Source of the DNA: Pseudomonadota bacterium | Lineage (GTDB): Bacteria; Pseudomonadota; Gammaproteobacteria; Xanthomonadales; Xanthomonadaceae | DNA length: 64,000 nucleotides | NCBI GenBank assembly: GCA_018242465.1 | Contig: JAFEBY010000126.1 | Span: 45,334 to 109,333 of the forward strand | Direction of reading: 5' to 3' | Shown: in pieces, positions 1 through 9,174 of the stretch | Position numbering within the stretch: the stretch's first letter is position 1 | Layout of the letters: each line of letters begins with the position of its first letter | Notes under the pieces: model-generated | Told to the model about the DNA's origin: nothing | Database searches by the model: none | Seen by the model: only the letters and a program-made list of their open reading frames with translations | Program-made: the position numbers and the translations under genes

Positions 1-901
1 CCTTGCGCGGCATGCCGGCACGCTTGGTCGCCAGCTCCAGGATGCGGCGCTCGCGCTCGCGCATCTCGGCCATCGCGCCGCGCAGCTGCACCACCAGCGA
101 TTCCAGCATCGGCAGCGGCAGACGGAAGCTCGCGAACACCTCGGCCATCTCGCCGCGCAGCTTCAGCACCGTCTTGTGCGACGGGCCGTGCTTCTCGTAA
201 GCCTTCTCGAACTTGCCGTAGAGATCGGCCAAGGCCGCCATGCCCTCCTTGACCTTGGCTGGATTCGGGCCAGTGGGCGCCGCTTCCTTCTCCTCGCCGT
301 CCTCGTCTTCTTCCTCGTCGACCTCGGCATCGTCCATCGCCATTTCCTCGGCGATGGCGGCGTCGTCATTGAGGTCGTCGGCGAAACCGGAAATGATTTC
401 CGCCAGGCGCTTCTTGCCGGCCTGGACCAGGGCGTAATCGTCGAGCAGCTGCTTGTTCGACCACGGGAACGAGGCCAGCGCGCCCAGCATCTGCTGCAAG
501 CCTTCCTCGATACGCTTGGCGATGGCGATTTCGCCCTCGCGGGTCAACAGCTCGACCGTGCCCATCTCGCGCATGTACATGCGCACGGGATCGGTGGTGC
601 GACCCGTTTCGGTATCGAGTGCGGACAATGCCGCGGCCGCTTCTTCGGCGGCGGTGTCGTCGACTTCGCGACCGCTGCCGGACTGACCGGCGAGCAACAG
701 CGTTTCGGCATCCGGCGCAACCTCGTGCACCTCGATGCCCATGCCGTTGATCAGGCCGATGATGTCTTCGATCTGCTCGGCATCGACGACGTCGTCCGGC
801 AAGTGATCGTTGACCTCGGCAAAAGTCAGGTAGCCCTGTTCAAGGCCCTTGCTGATCAGTAGCTTGATGTCCGATTGCTGGACCTGACGCTCGTTGGCCA
901 T
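1..901 (-). CDS. rpoD: RNA polymerase primary sigma factor RpoD (sigma-70), N-terminal part, truncated by window edge
   Basis: This is the housekeeping sigma factor that directs core RNA polymerase to most promoters. About 300 N-terminal residues are visible and the rest lies beyond base 1. The protein opens MANERQVQQSDIKLLISKG, a typical region 1.1. Region 1.2 follows around residues 100-130 (TDPVRMYMREMGTVELLTREGE). After that comes the non-conserved region, which carries a strongly acidic stretch rich in Asp and Glu near residues 190-205. The start is the ATG at 899-901, preceded on the minus strand by a good AGGTGA ribosome-binding site 7 bases upstream. A perfect TATAAT lies about 40 bases further upstream. 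Identification rests on regions 1.1 and 1.2 and is firm, although the DNA-binding regions 2-4 are not in view. Confidence 0.96.
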   Translation of the reverse strand, partial: MANERQVQQSDIKLLISKGLEQGYLTFAEVNDHLPDDVVDAEQIEDIIGLINGMGIEVHEVAPDAETLLLAGQSGSGREVDDTAAEEAAAALSALDTETGRTTDPVRMYMREMGTVELLTREGEIAIAKRIEEGLQQMLGALASFPWSNKQLLDDYALVQAGKKRLAEIISGFADDLNDDAAIAEEMAMDDAEVDEEEDEDGEEKEAAPTGPNPAKVKEGMAALADLYGKFEKAYEKHGPSHKTVLKLRGEMAEVFASFRLPLPMLESLVVQLRGAMAEMRERERRILELATKRAGMPRK

Positions 902-942
902 GCGGCTCTCACCTGATGTACGTGAAACGGAGTGAACCTGCA

Positions 943-948
943 ATTATA
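943..948 (-). promoter_or_regulatory. Perfect -10 box (TATAAT) of a probable rpoD promoter
   Basis: Read on the minus strand this is an exact TATAAT, placing the expected transcription start near 936 and giving a leader of about 35 bases before the rpoD ATG. No convincing -35 hexamer is present at 16-18 bases, so strength is uncertain. It lies between rpoD and the dtd stop codon, so rpoD can be transcribed separately from dtd. Confidence 0.5.
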
Positions 949-971
949 CCGTGCCAACAGGCTACTTGGGC

Positions 972-1412
972 CTATGCCCGGAGCAGGAAGGTGACCGGGC
1001 CATCATTGACCAGGCTGACTGTCATATGGGAACGGAAGCGCCCGGTTTCCACCCTGCCGGGCGAAATTCGCCGGCATTCGGCCACCAGGCGGTCAAATGC
1101 AGGTTCCGCTTCGGCAGGCGGGGCGGCGGAACTGAAGCTCGGACGCAAGCCGGAAGCAGTATCGGCGGCCAGGGTGAACTGGCTGACCAGGAGCAGATCT
1201 CCGGCGATATCGTGGAGGGATCGATTCATCTTGCCGGCATCGTCGGCGAAAACCCGGTAACGCAGCAGCCGCTCGGCCATCTTCTGGATCTGGCCCTCAC
1301 TGTCCCCCGGCTCGGCGGCGACCAGCGCCAGCAAGCCCGCGCCGATGGCGCCAACAGTTTCGCCCTCCACTTCGACCTTGGCCTGGGTGACGCGCTGAAT
1401 GAGGGCAAGCAT
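972..1412 (-). CDS. dtd: D-aminoacyl-tRNA deacylase
   Basis: Hydrolyses D-amino acids (and mischarged glycine) from tRNA in the cytoplasm, a chirality proofreading step. The protein is 146 residues, the usual family length. It shows the [17 protein letters not shown] motif near residues 77-93 and the C-terminal NDGPVTFLL motif near 136-144. These contain the Gly-Pro pair of the cross-subunit active site. The start MLALIQRV is typical of the family. Longer upstream reading frames are not supported because they would run through the divergent acyltransferase gene. It lies upstream of rpoD on the same strand, with about 70 bases between them. Confidence 0.95.
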   Translation of the reverse strand: MLALIQRVTQAKVEVEGETVGAIGAGLLALVAAEPGDSEGQIQKMAERLLRYRVFADDAGKMNRSLHDIAGDLLLVSQFTLAADTASGLRPSFSSAAPPAEAEPAFDRLVAECRRISPGRVETGRFRSHMTVSLVNDGPVTFLLRA

Positions 1413-1449
1413 GGGCGCATTTAAGCACGCGCCCGATAGACTTGGCCCG

Positions 1450-2385
1450 GTGAATCCCGACCGTACCGCCAGCCTCCTCCATGCCCTCGCCTCGGGCCTC
1501 GGCCACCTGCCGTGGGCCGTACTCAACCGGTGCGGCGACGGCTTGGCGCGCATCCAGCGCTGGAGTGGCGGTCGCGAACTGCGGGTCACCCGCCGCAATC
1601 TCGAGTTGGCGATGCCGGAACTGGACAGCGGCGCACGCACGAAGCTGGAACGCGCGGTACTGCGCAGCACCGGCCGCCAGATGATGGAGACCATGCACCT
1701 ATGGACCCATTCGCACGCCGACAATCTGAGACTGATCGACGGCGAGGATGGGCGCGCACTGTTCGATGACGCGCTGCGTTCCGGACGCGGATTGATCGTC
1801 TCGGCGCCGCATTTCGGCAACTGGGAACTACTCAACCAATGGCTGGCCGCGCAGACGCCGCTGGCGATCCTCTACAAGCCGCCGGAATCCAAGGTTGGTG
1901 AAGCCTTCCTGCGCCGCGTGCGCGCAGACGAAGCACCCGACCGCATCACCCAGGTCCGCGCCGAAGGCACGGCGATCCGCGCGCTGTTCAAAACCTTGGC
2001 CGCCGGCGGCGTGGTCGGCATCCTGCCCGACCAGCAGCCCAAGGCCGGCGACGGCGAGTTCGCACCATTCTTCGACAAGCAGGCATTGACGATGACCCTG
2101 CTCAATCGCCTTGCCCAGCGCACCGGTGCCACCGTGCTGCACGCGTGGTGCCAGCGCGCGTCGGACGCGCCGCGCTTTCGCATCAGCATCGAACGCGCCG
2201 ATCCCGAGATCGCCGACGAAGATCCGAAGATCGGGGTCGCTGCGCTCAATCGCGACATCGAGCGCATCGCCCGCTACGATCTCGCGCAATACCAGTGGAC
2301 GTACAAACGCTACACCCTGCGCCCACCCGGCAGCGGTGAAGTGAACCCCTACGCCGACTTCGAAAAGCATTCGAGGCCGCGATGA
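1450..2385 (+). CDS. Lysophospholipid/lipid A acyltransferase family protein (LpxL/HtrB-like)
   Basis: Probable inner-membrane-associated acyltransferase that adds a secondary acyl chain to lipid A or a related lipid. From the GTG at 1450 the protein is 311 residues, the size of LpxL/LpxM. The catalytic HX4E signature reads HFGNWE with His121. A second block with DQQPK around residue 195 also fits the family. An ATG at 1411 is in frame, but it would overlap the divergent dtd start. I therefore prefer the GTG, whose product begins [17 protein letters not shown]. The gene ends in a 4-base ATGA overlap with a glycosyltransferase, so the two are probably co-transcribed and coupled in LPS assembly. 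The exact acyl position cannot be told from sequence. Confidence 0.85.
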   Translation: MNPDRTASLLHALASGLGHLPWAVLNRCGDGLARIQRWSGGRELRVTRRNLELAMPELDSGARTKLERAVLRSTGRQMMETMHLWTHSHADNLRLIDGEDGRALFDDALRSGRGLIVSAPHFGNWELLNQWLAAQTPLAILYKPPESKVGEAFLRRVRADEAPDRITQVRAEGTAIRALFKTLAAGGVVGILPDQQPKAGDGEFAPFFDKQALTMTLLNRLAQRTGATVLHAWCQRASDAPRFRISIERADPEIADEDPKIGVAALNRDIERIARYDLAQYQWTYKRYTLRPPGSGEVNPYADFEKHSRPR

Positions 2386-3167
2386 GCAAGTCCGCGCCGA
2401 AACTACCGGTCACCGGCGTGGTGATCGCGAAGAACGAAGGCGATCGCATTGGCCGTTGCGTGGCGAGCCTCGTGCCGCTGTGCTTTGAGGTCATCGTGAT
2501 GGATTCGCAATCGACCGATGACACCGTGGCGGCCGCCGAAAAGGCCGGCGCACGCGTAGTGCAGCAACCATGGCTGGGCTTCGCCGCGCAGAAGAACGCG
2601 GTGATCGCGCTGGTGCAGACTCCGTGGGTGCTGCTGCTCGATTCCGACGAATGGCTTGCGGATGGCGCCGACGACATGATTCGCAACGCCTTCGCCGATG
2701 GCCGCGTCGAACAGGCGGATGTGTGGAACCTGTTGCGGCGCACGCACTATCTCGGCACCGCACTGAACCACGGTGGCTGGGGCAAGGAAAAGGTCGCGCG
2801 CCTGTTCCGCAACGACCTGCGTTACAAACCGGCGAGCGTTCATGAGGCGCTGGATCTCGCCGCCAAGCGCATCTCTACGCTCGGCGCACGCATCGAGCAC
2901 GACACCGCGCGCAGCGATGACGAATACGCAACCAAGCTGCACCGTTATGCCGCGCTATGGGCGCAACAACGCCACGCACAGGGACGACGCGCCGGTGTGA
3001 TCGCCGCGCCGCTGCACGCCGCCAGCTACTGGCTGAAGAACTACGTGCTGCGCGGCGGCTTCCTCGATGGCGGCAAGTCCGCACGCTATCACGCGCTGCA
3101 TGCGGGCTATGTGTACGAGAAGTATCGCAAGCTGCGTGAATTGACGCGCTTAGGCACCACGCATTAG
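2382..3167 (+). CDS. Family 2 glycosyltransferase, WaaE/KdtX-like LPS core glycosyltransferase
   Basis: Likely transfers a sugar onto the LPS inner core at the cytoplasmic face. The 261-residue protein has the GT-A start VVIAKNEGDRIGRCVASL (residues 13-30) and the nucleotide-binding segment VIVMDSQSTDDT. The metal-binding DSD (residues 87-89) sits in LLLDSDEW. A segment YKPASVHEALDL follows, typical of the WaaE group (beta-1,4-glucosyltransferase of the inner core). It overlaps the upstream acyltransferase by 4 bases. The donor sugar cannot be assigned from sequence. It converges with the GT83 gene across an intergenic repeat. Confidence 0.85.
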   Translation: MSKSAPKLPVTGVVIAKNEGDRIGRCVASLVPLCFEVIVMDSQSTDDTVAAAEKAGARVVQQPWLGFAAQKNAVIALVQTPWVLLLDSDEWLADGADDMIRNAFADGRVEQADVWNLLRRTHYLGTALNHGGWGKEKVARLFRNDLRYKPASVHEALDLAAKRISTLGARIEHDTARSDDEYATKLHRYAALWAQQRHAQGRRAGVIAAPLHAASYWLKNYVLRGGFLDGGKSARYHALHAGYVYEKYRKLRELTRLGTTH

Positions 3168-3180
3168 GCAGACTCGCAAA

Positions 3181-3240
3181 AAAAGCATCGCCCGGCTGTG
3201 CGTCTTTAGCGGTTATCCGCAGTGTCCGACACGCCGTTAA
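3181..3240. repeat. Intergenic repeat, copy 1 (second copy at 62477-62537)
   Basis: About 60 bases beginning aaaagcatcgcccggctgtg and ending at the stop codon region of the downstream minus-strand gene. It matches 62477-62537 with roughly four mismatches and one single-base gap. The core contains the small palindrome gcggttatccgc. It lies exactly between two convergent genes and overlaps the last bases of the GT83 gene, so it may act as a transcription end or RNA-processing element. No coding function was seen. Confidence 0.75.
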
Positions 3241-4904
3241 TGCGGACACCCGGCAACAGCCCCACCGCGCACCAGATACCACGTGCGGCGATTCGAATGC
3301 GGCACCTGTTCCAGCGCGGAATCCGGAATGCACTTCGGCAGCACCGTGTCCTGCACCAGCAGCCAGCGATGCTGCGGATCCGCCTGCAGCCAATGGATCG
3401 CGTCGGTGGTCTGCGCCTGCATGTCGCGGGTGAACCCGAAATTCGTCGCCGGGCGATCGGCCATCAGCAGGTTCTGTTCCTTCCAGCCGAGCAGCGCGAG
3501 TTGCGCATCGGGACCGATGCGGGCACCGACATCGCGCATCAGTCCACGCGCCGATGACGAATCGTTGAGCAACGGATAGCCGAATACGCCGAACAGCACC
3601 CACAGCGTGCCCAGCGACACGATCGTGGCGATCTCCAGGCGCTTGCGCCACCATGCCAGCGCGACGATCACGCCGGCGCCCATCGCCAGCAGCATCCAGC
3701 CAATGCCGGCGCCGGATTCAAGTCCACGCTCGGTGAGGAAGTGCGTGGTCGATTTCGAGTGACCGAAGGCCAGCAATCCGCCACCGATCACGAGCCCGAT
3801 CGCCATCACTGCCAGCACCGTCGCCAGCAATCGCCGTGGCCATGCCTTTTTCAACAATCCCGGAAGCAGCGGTGCCAGGGCGAGACCCCACATCGGCAGC
3901 ACCGGCATGATGTAGACGTCGCGCTTGCCCGACGGAATGCTGAAGAAAATCACCAGCAGCACGCCCCAGGCCAAAGGCAGCAGATAGCGTGCGTCCATGC
4001 GTTGCAGGCAGCGTTTCCACGCCGGAATCGCCCACGGCAACGCCAGCATCGCCGGCAGCCACATGCCGAGCACGACCACGATGAAATACCACCACGGCTG
4101 CGCATGGTCCCACGACTGTGCGTAACGCTTCGCCGTCTGGTGGAACAGGATGTCGTTGAGATAGGCGTCGTAAGCGGGATCGTGATGCGATCGCACCGCC
4201 AGCACCATCGGCACCAGCCAGATGCACATGGCCGCGACCAGGAACAACGGCGCGATCCAGAATCGCCAATCGCGCAGGTGCAAGGACACGCGTTCACCAC
4301 GTGACTGCCAGCCGCGCACGCTGGCGAAGATCGCCGGAACCAGCATCAGCAATGCCAGCACGCCGACGCCCTTGGTGATGGTGCCGAGTCCGGCGAAGAA
4401 CCAGCCGATCCACCACCAGCGCCAGTTCGGACCCAGCAGGAGATGGCGCAGCAATCCGTAATTGGCGATGGTGATGAAGCAGGTCACCAGCGGATCGATC
4501 TGCGCTTTCTTGGCCTGATAGGTGAACTGGAACGCGAGCAGCACCGCCCACGCCGCCCACAAGCCGATCTTCGGCATCCACAGGCGCTTGCCGAGATCCG
4601 CAACACAGGCCAGCGTCGCCAACGTCGCCAGCAGCGACGGCAACAGGAAGGCGACGCGCCAATTGCGGAAAACCTCGAAGAACGCCGCCTGCAACCACAT
4701 CAGCATCGGCGGCTTGTCGGAATACAGTTCGATGCCGCGATGCGGGAACAGCCAGTTGCCACTCTCGACCATTTGCTTCGCGACCAATGCGAAACGCGGC
4801 TCGTCTGCGGGCCAGGGATCGCGCAGGCCGATGCCGGCACCGACGATCAGCAGCGCGGCAATCCAGAACAGCCAGGTATCGCGGGATGAACGAGTCTTCA
4901 GCAT
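3237..4904 (-). CDS. GT83-family membrane glycosyltransferase (ArnT-like, PMT_2 family)
   Basis: Polytopic inner-membrane glycosyltransferase that uses a polyprenyl-phosphate-linked sugar on the periplasmic side. From MLKTRSSRDTWLF the protein is 555 residues, the length of ArnT. It has about 11-12 hydrophobic segments, the acidic pair in the first periplasmic loop (PADEPRFA, Asp34-Glu35) and the SDKPPMLMW motif near residue 66. This matches the ArnT pattern. The other aminoarabinose genes (arnBCAD) are not nearby, so the donor and acceptor are unknown and a lipid A or glycan-modifying role is an inference. It follows rsmB after 28 bases and probably belongs to the def-fmt-rsmB transcript. 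Longer upstream starts overlap rsmB and were rejected. Confidence 0.85.
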   Translation of the reverse strand: MLKTRSSRDTWLFWIAALLIVGAGIGLRDPWPADEPRFALVAKQMVESGNWLFPHRGIELYSDKPPMLMWLQAAFFEVFRNWRVAFLLPSLLATLATLACVADLGKRLWMPKIGLWAAWAVLLAFQFTYQAKKAQIDPLVTCFITIANYGLLRHLLLGPNWRWWWIGWFFAGLGTITKGVGVLALLMLVPAIFASVRGWQSRGERVSLHLRDWRFWIAPLFLVAAMCIWLVPMVLAVRSHHDPAYDAYLNDILFHQTAKRYAQSWDHAQPWWYFIVVVLGMWLPAMLALPWAIPAWKRCLQRMDARYLLPLAWGVLLVIFFSIPSGKRDVYIMPVLPMWGLALAPLLPGLLKKAWPRRLLATVLAVMAIGLVIGGGLLAFGHSKSTTHFLTERGLESGAGIGWMLLAMGAGVIVALAWWRKRLEIATIVSLGTLWVLFGVFGYPLLNDSSSARGLMRDVGARIGPDAQLALLGWKEQNLLMADRPATNFGFTRDMQAQTTDAIHWLQADPQHRWLLVQDTVLPKCIPDSALEQVPHSNRRTWYLVRGGAVAGCPH

Positions 4905-4932
4905 GGCGCGATCATACGGGAAGACCCGTCGA

Positions 4933-6273
4933 TCATTGTTTCCGCAGGCGTGCGTAGAAGAAGCCATCCATGCCGCCCTCGCCGGGCAGGCGCTGGTGGC
5001 CGCAGCCGGTATCACGGCCGAAGGTCGCATCGAGCGGATCGAGTCGCGCATCGGCCATGCGCTGAAGGAATGTCTCGACCTGGCGATCGTTTTCCTCGCG
5101 CAGGATCGAGCACGTCGCATAGACCAGCGTGCCGCCCGGCGCGAGCGTCGGCCACAGCGCATCGAGCATGCGCGACTGCAGCGCAACCAGCGCCGCAACG
5201 TCTTCGGCGCGACGATGCAACAGGATGTCCGGCTGGCGGCGGAGGATGCCGGTCGCACTGCACGGCGCATCGATCAGGATGGCGTCGAACGCGCGGCCAT
5301 CCCACCATGCATCCGGCGTGGTGGCATCGGCGGCAAGCAGTTGCGCCGACAGCCCGAGGCGCTGCAGGCCTTCCTCGACGCGGCGCAGGCGACGCGCATC
5401 GATGTCCGCCGCGATGACCTGCAACCCCGGTTCGCGTTCGAGCAAGTGCGTGGTCTTGCCGCCGGGCGCGGCACAGGCATCGAGCGCGCGCATGCCGGCC
5501 TTCAACGCGAATGCATCGGCGATCAGCTGGGCACTGCCATCCTGCACCGACACCGTCCCTTCGCCGAAACCGGGCAGCGCGCTCACGGCAACCGGCGTTT
5601 CCAGCATCAGGGCATCGGCGGGGTGATCCGGAATCCGCACATCCATGCCGTTCTCGCGCAACTGCGCTGCATAGGCATCACGATCGGTCTTGCCGCGATT
5701 CACCCGCAACCACATCGGCGGCGACGTGCGACTGGCGCGCAAGATCGCTTCGACATCCTCCGGCCAATCCGCACGCAATCGTTCAAGCAGCCATTGCGGC
5801 CAACCCGCTTGCGCATCGGCGCGCACCAGCGGCTCGCGCGTGGCACGGCGCAGCACCGCATTGACCAATCCGGCCTGATGGCTGCGCTTGAGCAGGCGCG
5901 CGGCCTCCACCGTCGCATCGACAGCGGCATGGCTTGGCAAACCCATCGCATCGAGTTGCGCCAATCCGGCGTAGAGCAGCGCGCGCAGGTCGTTGTCGCG
6001 CTGGCCCAATGGCCGCGGCAGCCAGGCCTTCAACGTCGCGTCGTAGTCGGCGCGGTTGCGCAGCGCCGCCATCACCATCGCCTCCAACAGCGCGCGATCG
6101 CGACCATCGGCGATTCGCGATTGCGCCGCCGACAGTTCGACCTTCAGCGAACGCCCGCGATGCATCACCGCATCGAGCACGCGCGCGGCATCGGCACGCA
6201 CGCCCGCACCGCGATCGCCGCCCGTTCGCGCCTGATCAGGCCGTGTTTGTTTAAAGCTGGCCACGACGAGCAT
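4933..6273 (-). CDS. rsmB: 16S rRNA (cytosine967-C5)-methyltransferase RsmB
   Basis: Methylates C967 of 16S rRNA using S-adenosylmethionine. The 446-residue protein has a NusB-like N-terminal domain (about residues 25-150) followed by the Rossmann methyltransferase domain. The SAM-binding [10 protein letters not shown] is at 265-274. The two Cys motifs of m5C enzymes are DAPCSATG (Cys338) and YATCS (Cys388, the catalytic nucleophile by comparison with E. coli Cys375). It overlaps fmt by 23 bases in the common bacterial order def-fmt-rsmB. A GTG nine bases inside the chosen start is an alternative. Confidence 0.96.
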   Translation of the reverse strand: MLVVASFKQTRPDQARTGGDRGAGVRADAARVLDAVMHRGRSLKVELSAAQSRIADGRDRALLEAMVMAALRNRADYDATLKAWLPRPLGQRDNDLRALLYAGLAQLDAMGLPSHAAVDATVEAARLLKRSHQAGLVNAVLRRATREPLVRADAQAGWPQWLLERLRADWPEDVEAILRASRTSPPMWLRVNRGKTDRDAYAAQLRENGMDVRIPDHPADALMLETPVAVSALPGFGEGTVSVQDGSAQLIADAFALKAGMRALDACAAPGGKTTHLLEREPGLQVIAADIDARRLRRVEEGLQRLGLSAQLLAADATTPDAWWDGRAFDAILIDAPCSATGILRRQPDILLHRRAEDVAALVALQSRMLDALWPTLAPGGTLVYATCSILREENDRQVETFLQRMADARLDPLDATFGRDTGCGHQRLPGEGGMDGFFYARLRKQ

Positions 6274-7171
6274 TCAGGTAATCGGCAGCGGACACCGCAC
6301 GTCCGCCCTCGCGCTGCAACGTCAACAGGCGCAACACGCCATCGCCGCAGGCGACATCGATGCCGTCGCGAGTGGCCGCGACCACCGATCCCGGCGCAGC
6401 ATCGACATCGACATCGGCAGCAACTGCCTTCGCCGCATGGATGCGCACACGCTCGCCCGCCAGCACCGCTTCGGCCACTGGCCACGGCTGGAATGCACGG
6501 ACCTTGCGTGCCAGCACTTCGGCGCTATCGCTCCAGTCGAGGCGCCCTTCCGCCTTCTCGATCTTGGCGGCGTGGGTCACGCCCTCCGTCGATTGCGGTT
6601 GCGCCGCCGGCAGCGTTCCCGCGTCCAGCATCGTCAGGCCTTGTGCCAAGACATCCGCGCCGATCCCGGCGAGGCGTTCGTACAGCTGGCCGGAGGTTTC
6701 ATCGGCACCGATCGCAGTCGCCGCGCGCAACAGTACCGGCCCGGTGTCGAGGCCCGCTTCCATCTCCATCAGGCACACGCCGGTTTCGGCATCCCCGGCC
6801 TCGACCGCACGCTGGATCGGTGCTGCGCCGCGCCAGCGCGGCAGCAACGAACCGTGCAGGTTCCAGCAACCGAGGCGCGGAATCTTCAACACCTTCTTCG
6901 GCAGGATCAGGCCATAGGCCGCGGTGACGATCAGGTCGGGTTCGAGCGCCTGCAATTGCGTCTGCACTTCGGGATCGCGAAGCGTCTCCGGCTGGCGCAC
7001 TTCGATGCCGCGTTGCAGCGCTTCCTGCTTCACCGGCGAAGGTGTCAGCACACGACCGCGACCTGCGGGACGATCGGGCTGGGTATAGACGGCAACGACT
7101 TCGGCGCGTTCGCAAGCCACGCGCAACCCCGGCACGGCGAATTCCGGCGTGCCTGCAAACACGATCCTCAA
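6251..7171 (-). CDS. fmt: Methionyl-tRNA formyltransferase
   Basis: Formylates the initiator methionyl-tRNA with 10-formyltetrahydrofolate, needed for efficient translation initiation. It is 306 residues, the usual length. The N-terminal catalytic domain carries [19 protein letters not shown] with Asn104 and His106, and LDTG with Asp142. These match the E. coli catalytic triad N106, H108, D144. A C-terminal OB-type tRNA-binding domain follows. It starts one base after the def stop codon and overlaps rsmB, so translation of the three genes is probably coupled. Confidence 0.97.
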   Translation of the reverse strand: MRIVFAGTPEFAVPGLRVACERAEVVAVYTQPDRPAGRGRVLTPSPVKQEALQRGIEVRQPETLRDPEVQTQLQALEPDLIVTAAYGLILPKKVLKIPRLGCWNLHGSLLPRWRGAAPIQRAVEAGDAETGVCLMEMEAGLDTGPVLLRAATAIGADETSGQLYERLAGIGADVLAQGLTMLDAGTLPAAQPQSTEGVTHAAKIEKAEGRLDWSDSAEVLARKVRAFQPWPVAEAVLAGERVRIHAAKAVAADVDVDAAPGSVVAATRDGIDVACGDGVLRLLTLQREGGRAVSAADYLNARRGQL

Positions 7172-7172
7172 A

Positions 7173-7691
7173 TCACGCTGCCTTTTTTTCGCGCGCCGCC
7201 TTGGCCAGCTTCTTCTTCACCATCTCGCGCTTGAGCGGCGACAGGTAATCGACGAACAGCTTGCCGTCGAGATGATCCATCTCGTGCTGGATGCACACTG
7301 CAAGCAAGCCATCGGCATCCATCTCGAAGCTCGCGCCCTTGCGGTCGGTCGCACGCACGCGGATGTTCGCCGCACGCGTCACGTCGGCGAAGATGTTCGG
7401 TACCGACAGGCAGCCTTCCTGGCAAACCTCTTCACCTTCCTTGCCCAGGATTTCCGGGTTGATGAAGACCATCGGCGAATTCTTCTCTTCGCTGATGTCG
7501 ATCACCATGAAGCGCTGGTGCACGTCGACCTGGCTGGCCGCAAGGCCGATGCCGGGCGCGTCGTACATGGTCTCGAACATGTCGTCGAGGCGTTTTTGGA
7601 ACTCGGGGGCGGCAATGCCGGCCACATCGACGGGCACGGCTTTCGTGCGCAGCCGGGCGTCGGGAAATTCGAGGATCGTGAGCAGTGCCAT
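7173..7691 (-). CDS. def: Peptide deformylase
   Basis: Removes the N-formyl group from new proteins, using a metal (usually Fe2+). It is 172 residues with all three signature motifs: GIGLAASQ (47-54), EGCLSVP (92-98, metal ligand Cys94) and QHEMDHLDG (135-143, ligands His136 and His140, catalytic Glu137). The lysine-rich C-terminus is common in this enzyme. I chose the ATG giving [12 protein letters not shown] longer frame starting at 7760 adds 23 residues with no family match. It is first in the def-fmt-rsmB-GT83 operon and divergent from the LysM gene. Confidence 0.97.
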   Translation of the reverse strand: MALLTILEFPDARLRTKAVPVDVAGIAAPEFQKRLDDMFETMYDAPGIGLAASQVDVHQRFMVIDISEEKNSPMVFINPEILGKEGEEVCQEGCLSVPNIFADVTRAANIRVRATDRKGASFEMDADGLLAVCIQHEMDHLDGKLFVDYLSPLKREMVKKKLAKAAREKKAA

Positions 7692-7838
7692 GGTCGGGGT
7701 CCGGAATGCGTGCGGGAACATCGCCGCCAGCGCAGGCGCCCAGTGTAACGCGGCGGGCACCAGCCTCTCCCAACGCCGGCTGGCCGGGCATTCAGGGATG
7801 CTCGGGCCAATCAGATCGGGGATTTAAATGTAAGGGTC

Positions 7839-7867
7839 TTGTGAAACCGTGAACTTTGTGGTGTAAA
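7839..7867 (+). promoter_or_regulatory. Candidate sigma-70 promoter for the LysM-dprA unit
   Basis: TTGTGA and TGTAAA are separated by exactly 17 bases, each matching the consensus at 4 of 6 positions. The predicted start is near 7874, about 34 bases before the LysM gene ATG. It lies in the 216-base divergent gap after def. The rest of the gap shows no gene. Confidence 0.45.
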
Positions 7868-7907
7868 TGGCCGTCCGTATTGGGGATTTGTCGGGGAACC
7901 TCAGGCC

Positions 7908-9071
7908 ATGGCCTCGCTCCTTTCGCGCTTCAACCTGTCGCTCAAGACCGTTGCCGCCACCGCGGCACTCACCGTCGCCGGCCTCGCCATCGCCGGGAAT
8001 CCGGGCATTCGCCCCGATCATCCCGACACCTACGTGGTGAAGAAGGGCGACACCCTGTGGGATATCGCCGGCAAGTTCCTCAGCCGCCCATGGCTGTGGC
8101 CGGAAATCTGGCAGGCCAACCCGCAGGTGAAGAATCCGCATCTGATCTACCCGGGTGACGTCCTGAGCCTGGCGTACATCAACCGCACCGCCGAGGCGCA
8201 GCATCGCGCCGAAGCACCGATCCCGGGCATTCCGCTGGCGCAGGTCGAGCCGTGGCTCAAGGACATGCGCGTGGTCGACAGCTTCGACCAGCTGCCCTAT
8301 GTGGTCGGCCTCGAGGATGATCGCCTGCGCGGCTCGCAGGGCTACGTCGTCTACGCCAAGGGCCTGCCCGCAAGCGCGGTCGGCCAGCGCTTCCTGATCG
8401 TGCGCCCGAACGTGCGGTACGCCCGCCTCGACCGCCGCCAGGGCGGCGACATCATGGATACCGCCGACCTCGACTTCCGGGGCAAGCGCACCATCGATTT
8501 CGATCAGTTCTGGACCGCGGCGATCACCCCGGACCGCGGACACGACCTGCTCGGCTACGAGTTGCAGCGCGTCAACATCGGCACCGTGACCCGCGGCGAA
8601 GTCGGCGGCATCGAGGCCTCGACCGTCCGTCTCGATGAAGCGGGGCGCGAAGTGCGCGAAGGCGACCGACTGATCCCGGTCGATGCCCAGTCCTACGATC
8701 CCTACTTTGTGCCGCACCCGCCGAAGGCGCAGTTCGAATATCGCCACGCCCAAGTGCTGGCCGTGGCCGATCGCCTGCGCACCGCTGGGCCGCGTGACGT
8801 CATCGCGATTTCGGTCGGCAGCCGGGACGGCGTCGACAACGGCACCGTGTTCTCGCTGTGGCGCATGGGCAGCAACAAGGTCGACCGAGTGAAGTACCAG
8901 CGCACCGAAGATCTGGTCGGCAACTACGGTCGCGTCCGCCTGCCCGACGAGTTCTCCGGCCACGCGATGGTGTTCCGCACCTTCGACCACGTCAGCTACG
9001 CGCTGGTGATGGACGGCATCAAGCCGACCGAAGTCGGTTACGAGCTCAAGCACCCGGACGCTCCGTACTGA
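7908..9071 (+). CDS. LysM peptidoglycan-binding domain protein
   Basis: Exported or membrane-anchored cell-wall-binding protein of 387 residues. An N-terminal hydrophobic segment (about residues 12-30, ending AIAG) looks like a signal peptide or anchor. A LysM domain follows directly (about 41-88, TYVVKKGDTLWDIAGKFL through YPGDVLSL). It is of the longer form that carries a PWLWPEIWQANP insert. The remaining 300 residues form a conserved domain of unknown role. The position between def and dprA is common in gammaproteobacteria, where the gene is usually annotated as a LysM-domain protein. No catalytic domain is recognisable. Confidence 0.9.
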   Translation: MASLLSRFNLSLKTVAATAALTVAGLAIAGNPGIRPDHPDTYVVKKGDTLWDIAGKFLSRPWLWPEIWQANPQVKNPHLIYPGDVLSLAYINRTAEAQHRAEAPIPGIPLAQVEPWLKDMRVVDSFDQLPYVVGLEDDRLRGSQGYVVYAKGLPASAVGQRFLIVRPNVRYARLDRRQGGDIMDTADLDFRGKRTIDFDQFWTAAITPDRGHDLLGYELQRVNIGTVTRGEVGGIEASTVRLDEAGREVREGDRLIPVDAQSYDPYFVPHPPKAQFEYRHAQVLAVADRLRTAGPRDVIAISVGSRDGVDNGTVFSLWRMGSNKVDRVKYQRTEDLVGNYGRVRLPDEFSGHAMVFRTFDHVSYALVMDGIKPTEVGYELKHPDAPY

Positions 9072-9127
9072 ACGGCATCTGGTTGATCGTGCCCGGAAAG
9101 GATCAGATTTTTCCGACACGGTAGCGA

Positions 9128-9149
9128 GACGGCGCCCTAGGGCGCCGTC
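9128..9149 (+). terminator. Perfect GC-rich hairpin after the LysM gene
   Basis: Arms gacggcgccc and gggcgccgtc pair perfectly around a 2-base loop, 57 bases after the LysM stop and 26 bases before dprA. The T tract downstream is weak (gtcgttt), so it may attenuate rather than stop transcription into dprA. Confidence 0.5.
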
Positions 9150-9174
9150 GTCGTTTCCGCCCCAAGCTGGCGGC

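Noticed and set aside
3214-3222. TTATCCGCA in the intergenic repeat as a DnaA box
   Set aside because: One mismatch at a conserved position, and it is explained by the gcggttatccgc palindrome of the repeat.
4522-6927. 801-residue plus-strand open frame across rsmB and fmt
   Set aside because: Antisense to two well-supported genes, with Arg/Ala/His-rich composition typical of a codon-bias artefact.
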